Counted from the first letter of the stretch, positions 25,752 through 38,716 are shown. The stretch: 64,000 nucleotides of DNA from Valencia hispanica (GCA_963556495.2 OY747721.1:28608849-28672848); one strand, 5' to 3'. The notes: generated from the sequence alone by a model not told the origin. Numbers and translations are program-made.

Positions 25752-25932
25752 GTAAAACTAAAGTTTAGAATGAACACACAAGTTACTGCCCTTAAACGGA
25801 AGTGCACAGGGTCCAAACACATGTACATAAAAAAGATGACTTAACAATGAAAACACTAAAGTTAGTGGTTGTCTCTGCTTTGAAAAACAAAAATGAATAA
25901 AACCATTTGTTCATCTTTTTTCCTTCCGTCAG

Positions 25933-26275
25933 AGAGCTGACCTCGCCGTGTCAGCTATCACCATCACACCGGAGAGGGAAAATGTGGTTGATTTCAGCAA
26001 GCGCTACCTTGACTACAGTGTTGGCATCCTTCTGCGAAAACCCGAAGAGAAGATCAACATCTTCTCCCTGTTCGCACCTTTTGACCTGGCAGTGTGGGCC
26101 TGCATTGCTGCCGCAATCCCGGTGGTGGGAGTGCTCATCTTCCTGCTCAACAGGTTGCAGGCTCTGCGCTCTTCTTCCTCCCAGAATGCACCACCAGGCC
26201 ATCTGTCCAACGGAGTGGGGTCGGGCACTCTGCACAGTGCCATCTGGATTGTATATGGAGCATTCGTTCAGCAAG
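25933..26275 (+). CDS. grid1: grid1 exon: S1 end, M1 and M2 pore loop
   Basis: A 343-nt exon (114 codons plus one base, so phase 0 to phase 1) between TTCCGTCAG and GTGAGC. Exon residues 1-47 finish S1: [21 protein letters not shown] contains the Arg (exon residue 15) that contacts the ligand carboxylate in GluD2. Residues 52-74 form hydrophobic M1, starting [17 protein letters not shown] Ser/Gly/Pro-rich cytoplasmic linker follows, then the re-entrant M2 pore loop ([16 protein letters not shown]). The [15 protein letters not shown] segment is clearly GRID1-type, not GRID2-type. The M1-M2 linker appears about six residues longer than mammalian GRID1 as I remember it. Confidence 0.96.
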
Positions 26276-26877
26276 GTGAGCATAAAGAACCCATTGATAG
26301 AGGTGAATAGAAGTGATCGGGTCTAAACCTTCAGGGTGGAATGAGTTCAACCACTTTGACTCAACCAACTCCACAATTCAACACCCAGGTAAAAAGCGAA
26401 AGTAGTTGTTCGAAACGTTCAGACTAACTTAATGTGGAAAATTATGTGAATATATTCTGCTTTTAAAGCTCCTTTTCTTACAAACCAATGAAAATGAGTA
26501 TGGAGTAAATCTTTTAATAAAGTGAATCCACTGGTGTGTGTTGGCAGCAAACTGGCAGATACCCACATAAGCCATTTACATTTTCTTTACTTAGAGACAC
26601 AAGAACAAAATATTTGCCCAAGTCAATGTAGTTAACACAATCCCTGATACTCTATGCACAGCATAAGGGATGAAAATATCAGTACTTCACAAATTTGAAC
26701 ATGCTACAGATGTCAGAGTAAATGTCAGTCAATTTTAGAAATCTCTCCCAGTATTTTTTCATACTTATTTTTTACGTTCAGCAAGTTCTCTGTGATGACT
26801 TTCTTTACATCCACAGTCATTATTTTAAAGATATAGATGTCGCTTTTTAATCAGGCCCTTCCAGAATTAGACCCAGA
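26276..26877. other. Intron segment, nothing recognised
   Basis: Start of the 2486-bp intron between the M1/M2 exon and the M3 exon. Frames reading out of the exon end within about 35 bases. No repeat was recognised before the Tc1-like remnant. Confidence 0.5.
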
Positions 26878-27169
26878 TACCGTGGGGCAAGAAAGTATTT
26901 GGCAGCCACCGATTGTGCAAGTTGTCTCATATAAAAAGATGAACGAGGTCTGTAATTTCCATCACAGGTACACTTCAACTGTGACTCTCACAAAATAAAT
27001 CCAGGAAATCACATTGTATGAGTTTTAAACAATTTATTTGTATAATGGTGCAGAAAATAAGTATTAGGCCAATAACAAAAGTTCACTTCAGTACTTTATG
27101 TAACCTTGGTTGGCAATGGCAGAGGTCAAACTTTCCCTGTAGGTCTTCACCAGGTTTGCAAACAATGTT

Positions 27170-27283
27170 GGGGGGGGGGGGGGTAATATGCAAAAATCAA
27201 GGCTTCCTATATGGAAGTAAATTTCTTTAAGGTGGATTTGGATATATGACACACTTTTAAAAGACTTAATGTGACAAGATTCA
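27170..27283 (+). repeat. Internally deleted TTAA-type MITE fragment
   Basis: A G run at 27171-27183 is followed by GTAATATGCAAAAATCAAGG and then a segment ending TTAATGTGACAA. This segment matches 38568-38655, inside the MITE at 38145-38716. Both pieces sit in the same orientation inside related Tc1 copies. Here the middle of the MITE and its right end are gone. Confidence 0.65.
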
Positions 27284-27874
27284 GCCACATTTCATCTTCA
27301 ATGCTCTCACTGATGGAAGGAGGTTTTTGTCTAAAATCTCACTATACATGGCCTTATTCTCATTTCCTTAATACAGATCAGTCGTCCTGTCCCCTTTGTA
27401 GAAAAACAGCCTCAAAAAATAATGTTTCCACCCCCATGCTTCATAGTGGTTATGGTGTTTTTAGGATGCAACTCAGGATTCTTCCTCCTGCAAACATGGT
27501 GAGTGGTTCTATAAAGAGTTCTATTTTGGTCTCTTCTGACCACATTAAATACTTCCAATCTTCCTCCAGATTATCAAGATGGTCTCTGGCAAACTTTAGA
27601 CGGGCCTTGACATGTGCTTTCTTAAGCGGGGGTACTTTTCGAGCACTGGAGGGTTTTAATCCATGAACCTTTGTTATTGTGGACCCAGCTCTCTTTAGGT
27701 TATTGACCGGTCACCCCCTTAGTCTTTCTTGGCTGTTTCCTCGCCTTTCACAAGATCTTGTGTACGCCACAAGGTGAGATCTTGCATGGAGCCCCTGGTT
27801 GAGGGAGATTCAGTGATCTTGTATTTATTTCATTTTCTAATAACTGCTCCAGCAGTTGATCTCTTCACACCAAG

Positions 27875-27963
27875 ATGCCTATTTTAGATTGGTTCTTCCT
27901 AGTCTTGTACAGGTGAACAATATTGTCCCTGGTGTCCTTTGACAACTCTCGGGTCTTAGCCAT
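27875..27963 (-). pseudogene. Tc1-like transposase N-terminal piece
   Basis: Minus-strand translation from ATG at 27963 gives MAKTRELSKDTRDNIVHL, then YKTRKNQSKIG, the start of the paired-like DNA-binding domain of Tc1-family transposases. The equivalent piece of the second copy is at 39580-39663 ([20 protein letters not shown]). It is only a fragment. Confidence 0.65.
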
Positions 27964-28150
27964 GGTGGAGGTTGGAGTCTGTTTGAAGGCATGTAAAGGT
28001 GTCTTTTCTACAGATAACAACTTCAAACAGTTGCCATTAATACAGTTGACAAGTGGAGGATAGGATAGCTTCTTAAGAATAAGTATCAGGTTTGTGAGCA
28101 CCAGATTTCTTCCCTGTTTGTTGGTGATAATTGCTTGTTTTCTGCACCAT

Positions 28151-28761
28151 TTCCTAGCTACATTCTCTGCAGTTTCTGCTGCTGACAGAGCTGAATTGTG
28201 TTTTTCTGCGATGTCCCTTTGTATTTATCTTCGCATTTGATTTTTATATGGTATGAATTGTTGCCTTTTTTATTTCTATGGACAAGCGTAAAGTGTAGAA
28301 ACAATTTCAGATGGCATCTTTCTTTTTTGACCCCCCACCACCCCACCCCCACCGAGATAGAAACATTGCACCAGCAATAGACCAACACCAAGAGGCAGAG
28401 ATGAACCACAGGTTTGGGGTCTTATGCCTAAGCACACCTACACACACAAAATCTCCCGGCAGAGGCTCCCAGATGCATCTATTATTGTCTGGCAGGTTGC
28501 CTGGGAAACCCTTTAAACAAACGCCTATGATTAGACACCAGCTTTCTGGTTGCAGTGATGCAGCACCGCTCCCTGTTCGACGCAGCGGCCAAACTTTTGC
28601 GGTCACTGTGAGGTGGCTGGCCTGATACCTGCGCCTCGTTTCTCTGACCACCTGTGTCTTCTTACACTGGATACTCAGCCTATCCTCACTCTGAAGCTTC
28701 TCACAAATTACCTGTGTTCTGATTGTGACTGGTCACCCATGTATCATGTATTTCTTTGCAG
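28151..28761. other. Intron segment before the M3 exon
   Basis: No repeat end was identified. Ends with the acceptor TTTCTTTGCAG (28751-28761). Confidence 0.5.
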
Positions 28762-28900
28762 GAGGCGACGGCATGGTCGGTTCAGTGGCACTCAGGATCG
28801 TCATGGGCAGCTGGTGGCTCTTCACGCTCATTGTGTGTTCATCGTACACGGCCAACTTGGCAGCATACCTCACAGTGTCACGCATGGACCATGCCATACG
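28762..28900 (+). CDS. grid1: grid1 exon: M3 gating helix
   Basis: A 139-nt exon, phase 1 to phase 2, between TTTCTTTGCAG and GTAACA. Together with the previous exon's last base it encodes [18 protein letters not shown], then [20 protein letters not shown], then VSRMDHAI. This is M3, the helix bundle that gates the channel. The most conserved ionotropic receptor motif, normally SYTANLAAF, reads SYTANLAAY here; the Tyr codon TAC is at 28866-28868. The rest of M3 ([18 protein letters not shown]) is GRID1-like. The Lurcher position, the third Ala of the motif in GluD2, is unchanged. The intron after this exon is 17,443 bases and full of transposons. Confidence 0.95.
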
Positions 28901-29362
28901 GTAACATGCACGCATGAACACAAACATTCACATTTGTGTTTTTATGAATGCCTGACCCTAAGGCGAACAACATCATGTGCTGCAGGTTACTGTCTGCAAC
29001 TCCTGTAAACATAATTTTGATATATATGGACAAATATCTCAATTTCAGCCGGAATTGTTCATCGTCTTAAATATTAATGCATACATCCAATAATGAATAT
29101 TGGGCAGTCGGTCATCTAAGGGATCCGAGATCACAGCTCCTCGCTGGAATTCCTCCAGAATTATCTTTCTTTGACGAGCATTGTTTTAATCGGTTAATTT
29201 TTTTAAGATTTGTTTACTGAACTTTATTTTTCAGACATATTTTAATAAGCTTTAAAATGTATAACAAACAAATCTCATATTTACTAAAATAAAATAGCTT
29301 GAACTTCATAAGTGCAAATACTGTAGCTTGGTGGACTGATATATTGAAGAAGCAGAATGCTG
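28901..29362. other. 5' part of a 17.4-kb intron
   Basis: The donor GTAACA is at 28901. No gene is seen. From 29363 the sequence matches a LINE tail. Confidence 0.5.
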
Positions 29363-29435
29363 CAAGTCAATGACTCGATGCAATCTGCTGGGTTTACTCA
29401 GACAGAAAACGTTTAAACTGACTGGAATGTATGTA
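29363..29435 (+). repeat. LINE 3' tail, left part, split by Tc1 insertion
   Basis: CAAGTCAATGACTCGATGCA and the following bases match the reverse complement of 40836-40912. The sequence resumes at 31069 after the Tc1 element, so 29363-29435 plus 31069-31154 were once continuous. Confidence 0.75.
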
Positions 29436-31066
<1,631 letters not shown>

Positions 31067-31068
31067 TA

Positions 31069-31154
31069 TGTTTGAATTTAAATAACTTTTATTGTAAAGT
31101 GCTTTGAGATGATGTGTTGTGAATTGGAGCTATATAGATAAACTGAATTGAATT
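31069..31154 (+). repeat. LINE 3' tail, right part
   Basis: TTGTAAAGTGCTTTGAGATG followed by GAGCTATATAGATAAA and an AACTGAATTGAATT end is the well-known 3' terminus of a fish L2-type LINE with a short tandem tail. The opposite-strand copy is at 40736-40912. Confidence 0.8.
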
Positions 31155-31969
31155 AGTATGAGGGATAAACAATTCTATGAGCTACATTATTATATATTAT
31201 TTTAAAATTATTTAAAGAAATCTGTTGGAGTCTTGTGTAAAAGTGGAATACATCAAGGTTTATTGAAACATCACATTTAGCACTTTTTTCATATATATTC
31301 TCTTTAATTCTCCTTGAATTCCTTAAATGTTAATATATTGTCAATGCTAGCTTTTCAATAAGCAACTATAATCTAATTAACTAACTTTAGCAAATATGCA
31401 GACTTTAATATGTATGTTGAAATTAGATAACATGGCTGCTATTGCCTTTTTGGGTATATAGTTTGTACTTTTTTACACTCACTTTTTTTGCTCATCCACC
31501 AGCCACCTGCAGCACTTGCTTTAGTTTAGCTTATTTAAATTGTATACAGTTTGCAAGATGTTGCCTCTTGAGGACTGGAGTTGGACACCCTCAACCTATA
31601 AAGATAAAACGCAGATGGATGATGTTTAATGATCATTAGATCACATATACAAATATAATTAAATAAATCAAATATTTACAGAAATATGCAACAAAATAAC
31701 ATATGAATAAGCTGAAATAATAAAAAAAATTTCTGCATCTAGTAAACCCCCAAAGGAAACCCATAATTTACAGGACAAGTAGAGCTCTGTCTCTCTGTCT
31801 CCAGCTCATTATGACATTTGGAACATCATTAGCAAAGCCTGACATTTCTGCTTCATCAAAACTGTAAAGTTGAGGGTAAATAGCAGCCTTATAAAATTTC
31901 ACAAAACACAAAAGTTATTGAACTGGTGTGAAAATTCTCATTATAGAAGATAATTTTAGGAAATGATTG
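31155..31969. other. AT-rich intron sequence, nothing recognised
   Basis: No exon, RNA gene or repeat end was recognised here. Confidence 0.4.
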
Positions 31970-32840
31970 TGATGGTGTGACTGGCTGATCTGAACGACGC
32001 AGCAGAACCTGCCTAAAATGCTAAACAAGCTTGTTTGTGATTTTTGTGTGTTTTAGACGGGTCAAATCATTGGCATGCATCATGCAGAGACACCATCTAA
32101 GGAGATTGCAGAAACTACTAAAATTGGGTTTAAGAACTGTCCAATGTATTATTAAAAAGTGGAAGGACCCATCGTCTTTGAGGAAGAAATGTGGCCGAAA
32201 AAAAATCCTGAATGATCGTGATCGGCAATCACATAAACGTTTGGTGAAATCAGATCAAAGAAAACAACAGCAGAACTCAGGCCTGTGTTTAATGGTGAAA
32301 GTAAGAGCATTTCCACATGCACAATGCGAAGGGAACTCAAGAGACTCAAGAGAAGAACCAGAAAAAAAGGCTTCAATTTGCTAGGGAGCATAAAGATTGA
32401 ACTCTGGAGCAATGGAAGAAGGTTGTGTGGCCTGATGAGTCCAGATTTGCACTGCTCCAGAGTGATAGGCACGTCAGGGTAAGAATAGAGGCAGATGAAG
32501 TGACCCATCATGCCTAGTGCCTACTGTACAAGCCTGTGGGGGCAGTACCGTGGTCTGGGGTTGCTGCAGTATGTGCTCCAAGAATGAAGTCAGCTGACTA
32601 CCTGAATATACTGAATGACCTGGTTATTCCGTCAATGGGTCTGGGCATATTCCAAGATGACAATACCAGGATTCACAGGCTCAAATTGAGAAAGAGAGGT
32701 TCTGGGAGCATGAGACATCATTTTCACACATGGATTTGCCACCACAGACACCAGACCGTAACCTGCCTACCTACCAAGGGACACACGGAATGATGGCCCC
32801 CTGCCTCCAAGTTCTTCAACTTCAAATACACAGCTAGATG
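31970..32840 (+). pseudogene. Degenerate Tc1-like transposase gene
   Basis: Plus-strand remnant in several frames. 32085-32175 resembles the N-terminal helix-turn-helix (LGLRTVQCIIKKWKD). 32400-32440 encodes WKKVVWPDESRF-like sequence with the first catalytic Asp, and 32640-32670 carries a [15 protein letters not shown] block where the second Asp is expected. 32520-32570 resembles the GGSTVVWG region. Multiple frameshifts and stops make it clearly dead, and I found no terminal repeats. It is a different Tc1 subfamily from the two better-preserved elements. Confidence 0.7.
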
Positions 32841-33036
32841 GTTGGAACTTGGACCACGTTTTGGTGCTTTTTAACTGGATAAAAACCCAAACACACATCC
32901 AACCTGGTTTTGGATTGGATAAACCAAGCTAACATTAAGCTTTGAAACGGACCCTACCAAAACTCAATGTTTGGTTGAGTTCTTTTACAGGAAATGGGAG
33001 TCAGGAGAAAGTTAATAAAGTTCCAAATTTTATTAA

Positions 33037-34583
33037 AGCAACACTAAGTAAGTTTTGCTCTCTGGGTCCCCCTACAGTTGGGAAAAATGTATTGTTTTCT
33101 ACTACTGTCGTAAAATCTGTTATGGTTACACCAGGGGATTCACATTTACAAGCGATACCCTCTAACGTTACAGATTTTCACGTCTTGGGCAGCCTTTGTG
33201 TCAAATGTCTTCATCCCAGGTACATTTTCTATATTTCAGCATGTCATATGTACGTCGGCGTAGAGCTGTCAGCCATATAATAAAGAAATTAGACCGTATC
33301 GCGTTATAACGTTATTGTAAAACCGTGAAAACCACTTGAAACTAAAACGTTATAACGTGATAGTTTCACGTTTTTACAATAAACTATCACGTTATAACGT
33401 GATACGGTCTAATTTCTTTATTATATGGCTGACTGCACTGTTCTGATGATCTGTGCTACCTCCTCAGAACGTCCTACCGTAGCGCGCATCTGTCAGTGCT
33501 ACCCCTTGAAAAGTATGTTTACATTCCGAAAAGAACAACTGTTAGCTTTGATGTTAAACATAATCATCGGAAAATATTTTTCAAGTGACGGGATTGAAGT
33601 GGCAGTTTAGCAGTAATGCCTAACATAGCAAAGAATTATGAATAACGAAAACTTTTCTTTCAATCGACAGAACATGCTACCCGTTTAATATAAAGCTAAA
33701 ACTAGCACATAAAGATGCACTAAAACCATGATCGGAATATCCTACCTGTTAAATTGGCCTATAGATGAATAGCACACTCTGGAAATCAGTTATTAGTTTG
33801 TAAAGCAGCTAATGAATATATACCAAGCCGGTAAGACGTAGAGCAGATAGCAGTATTAATACTCCAAAATATTAAAATGTAGTAGCCTATGATTATAAGC
33901 ACAAATAGCCCTCAAAATACACCACATCTACTGTACGACTCTAATTAATGGGACTTGTTTACATGCAGTGTAACGATATCACAGAAGTGAAACTAACATA
34001 GGCTACAAGGGCTGTCATGTAAACTTGAAACTAGTAGCTTAAGGAAAGCCTTAAAATATTTTAAATATAAATTAGCCAGTAATAAAATAATTTGAATAAA
34101 ATTCACCGTAAACTTCAAAGAAATAAAACAGACAAAATGGATATTCCAGGTAGGAATTCTTGATGACAGATTTGCTGAGTAAGCGAATTGTGACGTAACA
34201 TCGAAATGTGCATGCGGGTAGCACAGATAGTTGGAACACCGGTGTACAGATGAATACAATTTCGGCTCTGTCATGATGACAATTGTTCAAGCTACCTGCT
34301 GTTAGGTATCTTCCATTTATATGTACCTGCCGAGTTTCCTCCACCCAGAGAGCCTTGCAGGATGCTCCACCTACCGGCTTTTGTGAAGCCTGCCATAAAG
34401 CAAGTCGCATTTGAACTACAAAACCGTGACCCGACGACCCAAAGTTACATAGTGCTGTTATGGCCGATAGAGGGCCGCAAAGCGAATGCAGAAGTGCCGT
34501 TTCACCCTGTTATGAGTTGATCAACCACTGACACGAGTTCGGAAACATTATTTTAAAGGTAAAAAGAACTCTTTAGTGTTGCT
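33037..34583. mobile_element. TTAA-flanked DNA element, copy A
   Basis: A 1547-bp element whose ends read AGCAACACTAAGTAAG (left) and, reverse-complemented, AGCAACACTAAAGAGTT (right), flanked by TTAA at 33033-33036 and 34584-34587. The left 400 bases match copy B (37032-37834). The TTAA duplication fits Kolobok or piggyBac superfamilies; the AGCAAC terminus does not decide which. No transposase is recognised, so it is non-autonomous. It has a palindromic core at 33271-33430. The unmatched inner part (about 33480-34400) may be unique cargo or another insertion. Confidence 0.75.
33271..33430. repeat. Palindromic core inside TTAA element copy A
   Basis: GCCATATAATAAAGAAATTAGACCGTATC on the left (quoted here in two parts: GCCATATAATAAAG, AAATTAGACCGTATC) is mirrored by GATACGGTCTAATTTC and TTTATTATATGGC on the right. 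Between them ACGTTATAACGT and AACTATCACG words form smaller inverted repeats. The segment could fold into a long hairpin. Confidence 0.85.
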
Positions 34584-34587
34584 TTAA

Positions 34588-36877
34588 AACAGAAAATCAC
34601 CAACTTTTACATGCATGGATCTCTGGGTTTACACTCATCTTGCTGCAGTTGCCCCCAAAAGAGAATCTGTCTTAGTAGTATACAATGTTAAAAATACAAT
34701 GTTGATCTATAATTGGCTAGTTTTGGGGGTGTCATTTAAGATTCAACACCCCTTGCCAGTTCTAAGGTTTCGATCTGACCCCATTCTTTCTGAAGTAACT
34801 TTCAGAGTAGCAGAAGTAGCTTAAAAAGCAGGTGCATTTCAGGAAACCAACCAGCTTAAGTATACTTTACCAATTCTGCCTTGAAAACTGGGCAAGTACC
34901 AAGTAAGAATGATGCCAGAAGCTTGTTTTTGAAGGACATCTTGCTGGCAAACATTTAACCAACTATTGGTGTTGGTGTGTGCATCCTCCCTGAACTGACT
35001 ATGATCATTTCATAAATACAGAGGCTTCACTTTTTTCTGACAGGGTTCCCTGCCTTAGCATCTCTCTTTAGGGAAGTAGCCCATCAGCTGTTTGAATTAT
35101 GTTTTTACTGATATAAATTCCAAGTTTCATGTAATACATTTGAGAACTACTCCATTAACCTTTTAAATGAGATTTTCCCATAAGTTGTCAGGGAAAAGAC
35201 AGGAAGCAGGATTTTTACAGTTCTCTCAGGCTGATGTTTTTCTTTAGTTGGAGTTCATAATGACCATTGTATTATTACTGAGGGTAGTTTTCTGAATGTT
35301 TGTGTGAATGATTAAGATGTGTATTCATCTACATCTGAAATGGTCCAGAGAAAAAACATCTATAATCTCAAGGCAATTACATACTTTTTGAAATTACATA
35401 GCATATTTTTATTTTGGCTATGGCAACAGAAGACACCTGAGGAGCCATGATGTTTTTTATATAAATAAAATGAATAAATTTAAAACAAAATAATCTGAAT
35501 CCTGAATCCCTAACTGTTAGTTTTACAGTTTTTTTTTTGTATTGAATTACTGTTTTGAAGATGTAATTTCATAGTGTGAAAACTTCAGTTGGTGTTCATT
35601 ATAAAGCAGGATATCAAAGAGAAGACAATAGTTCAGAAAAACAAGTGAGGCTGTTCTTTTAAAGACAGCACACACAAACGAAACCTGCTGTGTTGAATTC
35701 TGGAAACATAGAGAGCGCTGCAGGAGGTGGAAAACTGAGGAGGAAGAGAATATGGCGGAGGGCTGCTGAGCTTTTTTTTTGTAATGTTAGAAACTACAAA
35801 AGTAATTTTTATTTATTTTAAATGTACTTTGTCTTGAAGAAATGCTGCTTTCAGAGAGAAGAAAGCAGACTTGCCAAAAAAGAAAGAAAAAAAACGTATT
35901 TTATTTCAACATGACAGAGGCACAAATGTTTTTTAGCTTTAAAATGTCTTACATTTTTTTCCATGTTTATATTACAAACTGAAGAGCAATCATAATACTT
36001 CTGAAGTTTTAAAGGTTTTTATCATCAAATCAATCAATCTTTTGCAGAGCAAATATTTGCAGCATTGACTGTTTTGTTTGGCTTTAATGTTTTTTTTTAG
36101 GAATTTCTTTTTTTATGCACTCATATTTATCTGCTACCAAAGTTGGATAAGCTCTGCAGTGGTACCAACATAACTCTGTATTGCTCTCCTCAGCAGGAGA
36201 CATTTTGGATACCTTTAGGAAGGACATTCTTAAATGTCCTGACAGGTTCTCTGATGCTGAATCGTCCAGCTTGATGAACTTGATGGTCAAAATAAATGCA
36301 ATAATTTTGTACAGTTCAAACCTCTTTTTATATATATATATATATATATATAAAAAGTAATAATGAGGTAATAATGCTTTTCTCTTTCTCTTCACAGTAA
36401 TAAAAAAACTATTTGAACTGTTATCAGGACACTTAAAACTGCAAAGAGGTATAAAACCAATTCACTTCAAAATCTCATTATCCATAACTAAAAACTTTGT
36501 TCAAAAGGAAAACTGTAGTTTTACTGTGATCACCTTAATGAAAACTAGCCAAACAAAGCATCCTCTTCATACAGCAGTTTTTTGTATGCTGACAGATGAA
36601 TGTAGTTGATGTCCTTTATCACAGTGCACTGGCTGAACCTCACTGACTGAATGTGCTCAGTTGGATGGTAATTGAATGTTCCTGAACCACAACTAATCAG
36701 GATTTTTGCTGAATTAAAAGCATTCTGCCTCTGACTTTATCACAGGGTCGGAGCTGCTGCTTCATGAAGGAATAGATAGAAGCACGAGTAAACATGGCTC
36801 AGTTTAAATCATAACCACATATCTTCTGATTTTCAGACGTTTCCAGTTACCGCAGCTCGAAATGTTTGTCCTATGTA
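34588..36877. other. Intron sequence, nothing recognised
   Basis: AT-rich. A (TA)n run lies at about 36331-36351. I recognised no repeat family or exon in this 2.3-kb stretch. Confidence 0.4.
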
Positions 36878-37031
36878 CATTGGGGCAAAAAACTATTTAG
36901 CAACCACCAAATGTGCAAATTATCCCATTTAAAAAGATGAGAGGTCTGTAATTTTCATCATAGGTACACTTCAACTGTAAGAGACAGAATGTAAAAAGAA
37001 ATTCCAGGGCATCACATTTGATCATTTTTAA

Positions 37032-37834
37032 AGTAACACTATGTAAATTTTGCTCTCGGGTTCCCCCTACAGTTGGGAAAAAGGTATTGTTTTCTACTAC
37101 TGTCGTAAAATTTGTTATGGTTACACCAGGGGAATCACGTGCATTGACAAGCGATACCCTCTAACATTACAGATTTTCACGTCTTGGGCAGCCTTCGTTC
37201 CGTGTCGAATGTCTTCATCCAGGGAAATTTTCTATATTTCAGCATGTCATATGTACAGCGGCATAGAGCTGTCAGCCATATAATAAAAAAATTAGACCAT
37301 ATCACGTTATAATGTGATAGTTTATTGTAAAAACATGAAACTATCAAACTATCTCGTTATAATGTGATAGTTTCACATTGTTTTCACGTTTTTACAATAA
37401 TCTATCATGATGTAACTTGATACGGTCTAATTTCTTTATGATATGGCTGACAGCTCTACGCCAGCGTACATATGAATACAATTGTATATTTTTTTTCTTC
37501 AAACGCCAAAAGATCGTGTCGTTCACGTTTACAAGCCAGCGTCATTATAGCTGCCTATTGGCTACTGTTTTACATAATGGATAAGCTAAATCGATTCAGG
37601 TTTGTTTGGCTCACGTGGGGGGCGAAAGTGAGGTACGCCGTAAAGCAGCACTCAAATTTTGTAGTTCTTTTTGTGCACGGATTAGTAACCACACCCCGAA
37701 GTTACGTAGTGCCAGTAAAAGCGATACAGACCCCGTCAGGTCATGGCATGCGTGTCATTCAACCTATTGTAAGTCGATGTAACATCACAAATTGGAAATA
37801 TATTATGAAAGTTGAAAAACTACATAGTGTTGCT
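37032..37834. mobile_element. TTAA-flanked DNA element, copy B
   Basis: An 803-bp element. Ends read AGTAACACTATGTAAATTTT and, from the right, AGCAACACTATGTAGTTTTT, flanked by TTAA at 37028-37031 and 37835-37838. It matches the left part of copy A (33037-34583), including the CCCCCTACAGTTGGGAAAAA block and the palindromic core. It is inserted inside the Tc1-like element. No transposase gene is visible. Confidence 0.85.
37249..37465. repeat. Palindromic core inside TTAA element copy B
   Basis: The left arm starts CATATGTACAGCGGCATAGAG and runs through CAGCCATATAATAAA. The right arm mirrors it, ending TGGCTGACAGCTCTACGCC and AGCGTACATATG. Between the arms lie repeated words CGTTATAATGTGATAG. 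The arms extend further outwards than in copy A. Confidence 0.82.
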
Positions 37835-38144
37835 TTAAAGAAATGATTTGTTTAATGGTGCATAAAATAAATATTTGGTCAATAACAAAAGTTATCCTCG
37901 ATATTAATGTAATCTTGGTTGGCAATGACATTGGTCAAACGTTTCCTGTAGGTCTTCACCAGGTTTGCACACACTGTATCTGCTATTTTGGCCCATTCTT
38001 CCGTGCGGATCTTCTCTAGAGCTATTATGTTTGGGGCTGTTGCTGGGCAACATGGACTTTCAATTCCCTCCACTGATTCTCTATTGGATCGAGGTCTGGA
38101 GACTGGCTAGTCCACTCCAGAACCTTGAAATGCTTTGTATTTAA

Positions 38145-38716
38145 AGGGGGGGTATTATGCAAAATGGACTTTCTGAAGCTTGATATCCTGAGAACCTGTC
38201 TTTCCCTCATTAAAAACATACCTGAAGTGTTCCTCTGACCCATTCACTCATGTTAGAGTAATCTTTGAGTCTCTGCTGGTAGTTCTCGGGGTTGCTGAAA
38301 CGCCTGCTCCCATCTATCCCCGCCTTTTCCACCCATCTCCTCCTCCGACCCTACGTACTCAGCCGAGAGCCTCACCCCTGCAGAGCTCCTCTACCCCTCA
38401 CAAGTCCGGCTGAGTCCCAGGTGCAGTAATTATAACACAGCAGGTGCAACTGCGGGTCTTTTGTGGGTTTTGTTTTTCCGATTCCGTGCATGCTGCGATG
38501 ATGCAAAGTATGTGACGAACTGAAGGGGGAGTGTCAGAAAGAGTAGGAGGGTCTTAGAGAGGCACAGGCGAAAATCAAGGCTTCCTATACGGAAGTAAAT
38601 TTCTTTAAGGTGGATTTGGATATATGACAGTATTTTAAAAGACTTAATGTGACAATTTTATTGGAGTGTGCTATAGAAAGGTAATATGTGCCTGGAAGAA
38701 GTATAATATCCCCCCT
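38145..38716. mobile_element. G-rich TTAA-type MITE
   Basis: A 572-bp element with ends AGGGGGGGTATTATGC and, reverse-complemented, AGGGGGGATATTATAC, flanked by TTAA at 38141-38144 and 38717-38720. The AGGGG terminus with TTAA duplication is typical of Kolobok-like MITEs in fish. It interrupts the Tc1-like transposase. A deleted relative lies at 27170-27283. Confidence 0.85.

Larger units (their letters stand above)
26880..28150 (-). mobile_element. Decayed Tc1-like transposon, right end missing
   Basis: The left terminus CCGTGGGGCAAGAAAGTATT after TA (26878-26879) matches the end of the related element at 36878-40024. The transposase reads on the minus strand in broken pieces: a C-terminal piece at 27088-27150 (LVKTYRESLTSAIANQ) and an N-terminal piece near 27961-27875 starting MAKTRELSKDTRDN. 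The middle is missing or scrambled, and 27170-27280 carries the edge of a G-rich TTAA-type MITE. The similarity to 36878-40024 stops near 28150, so the right inverted repeat is lost. This copy is dead. Confidence 0.75.

Noticed and set aside
25951..26326. Other-frame and opposite-strand frames over the M1/M2 exon
   Set aside because: Shadows of the receptor exon, which matches GRID1 in one frame only.
28307..28651. Overlapping frames of about 100 codons before the M3 exon
   Set aside because: Nothing in them resembles the receptor; the exon begins at 28762 after a clear acceptor.
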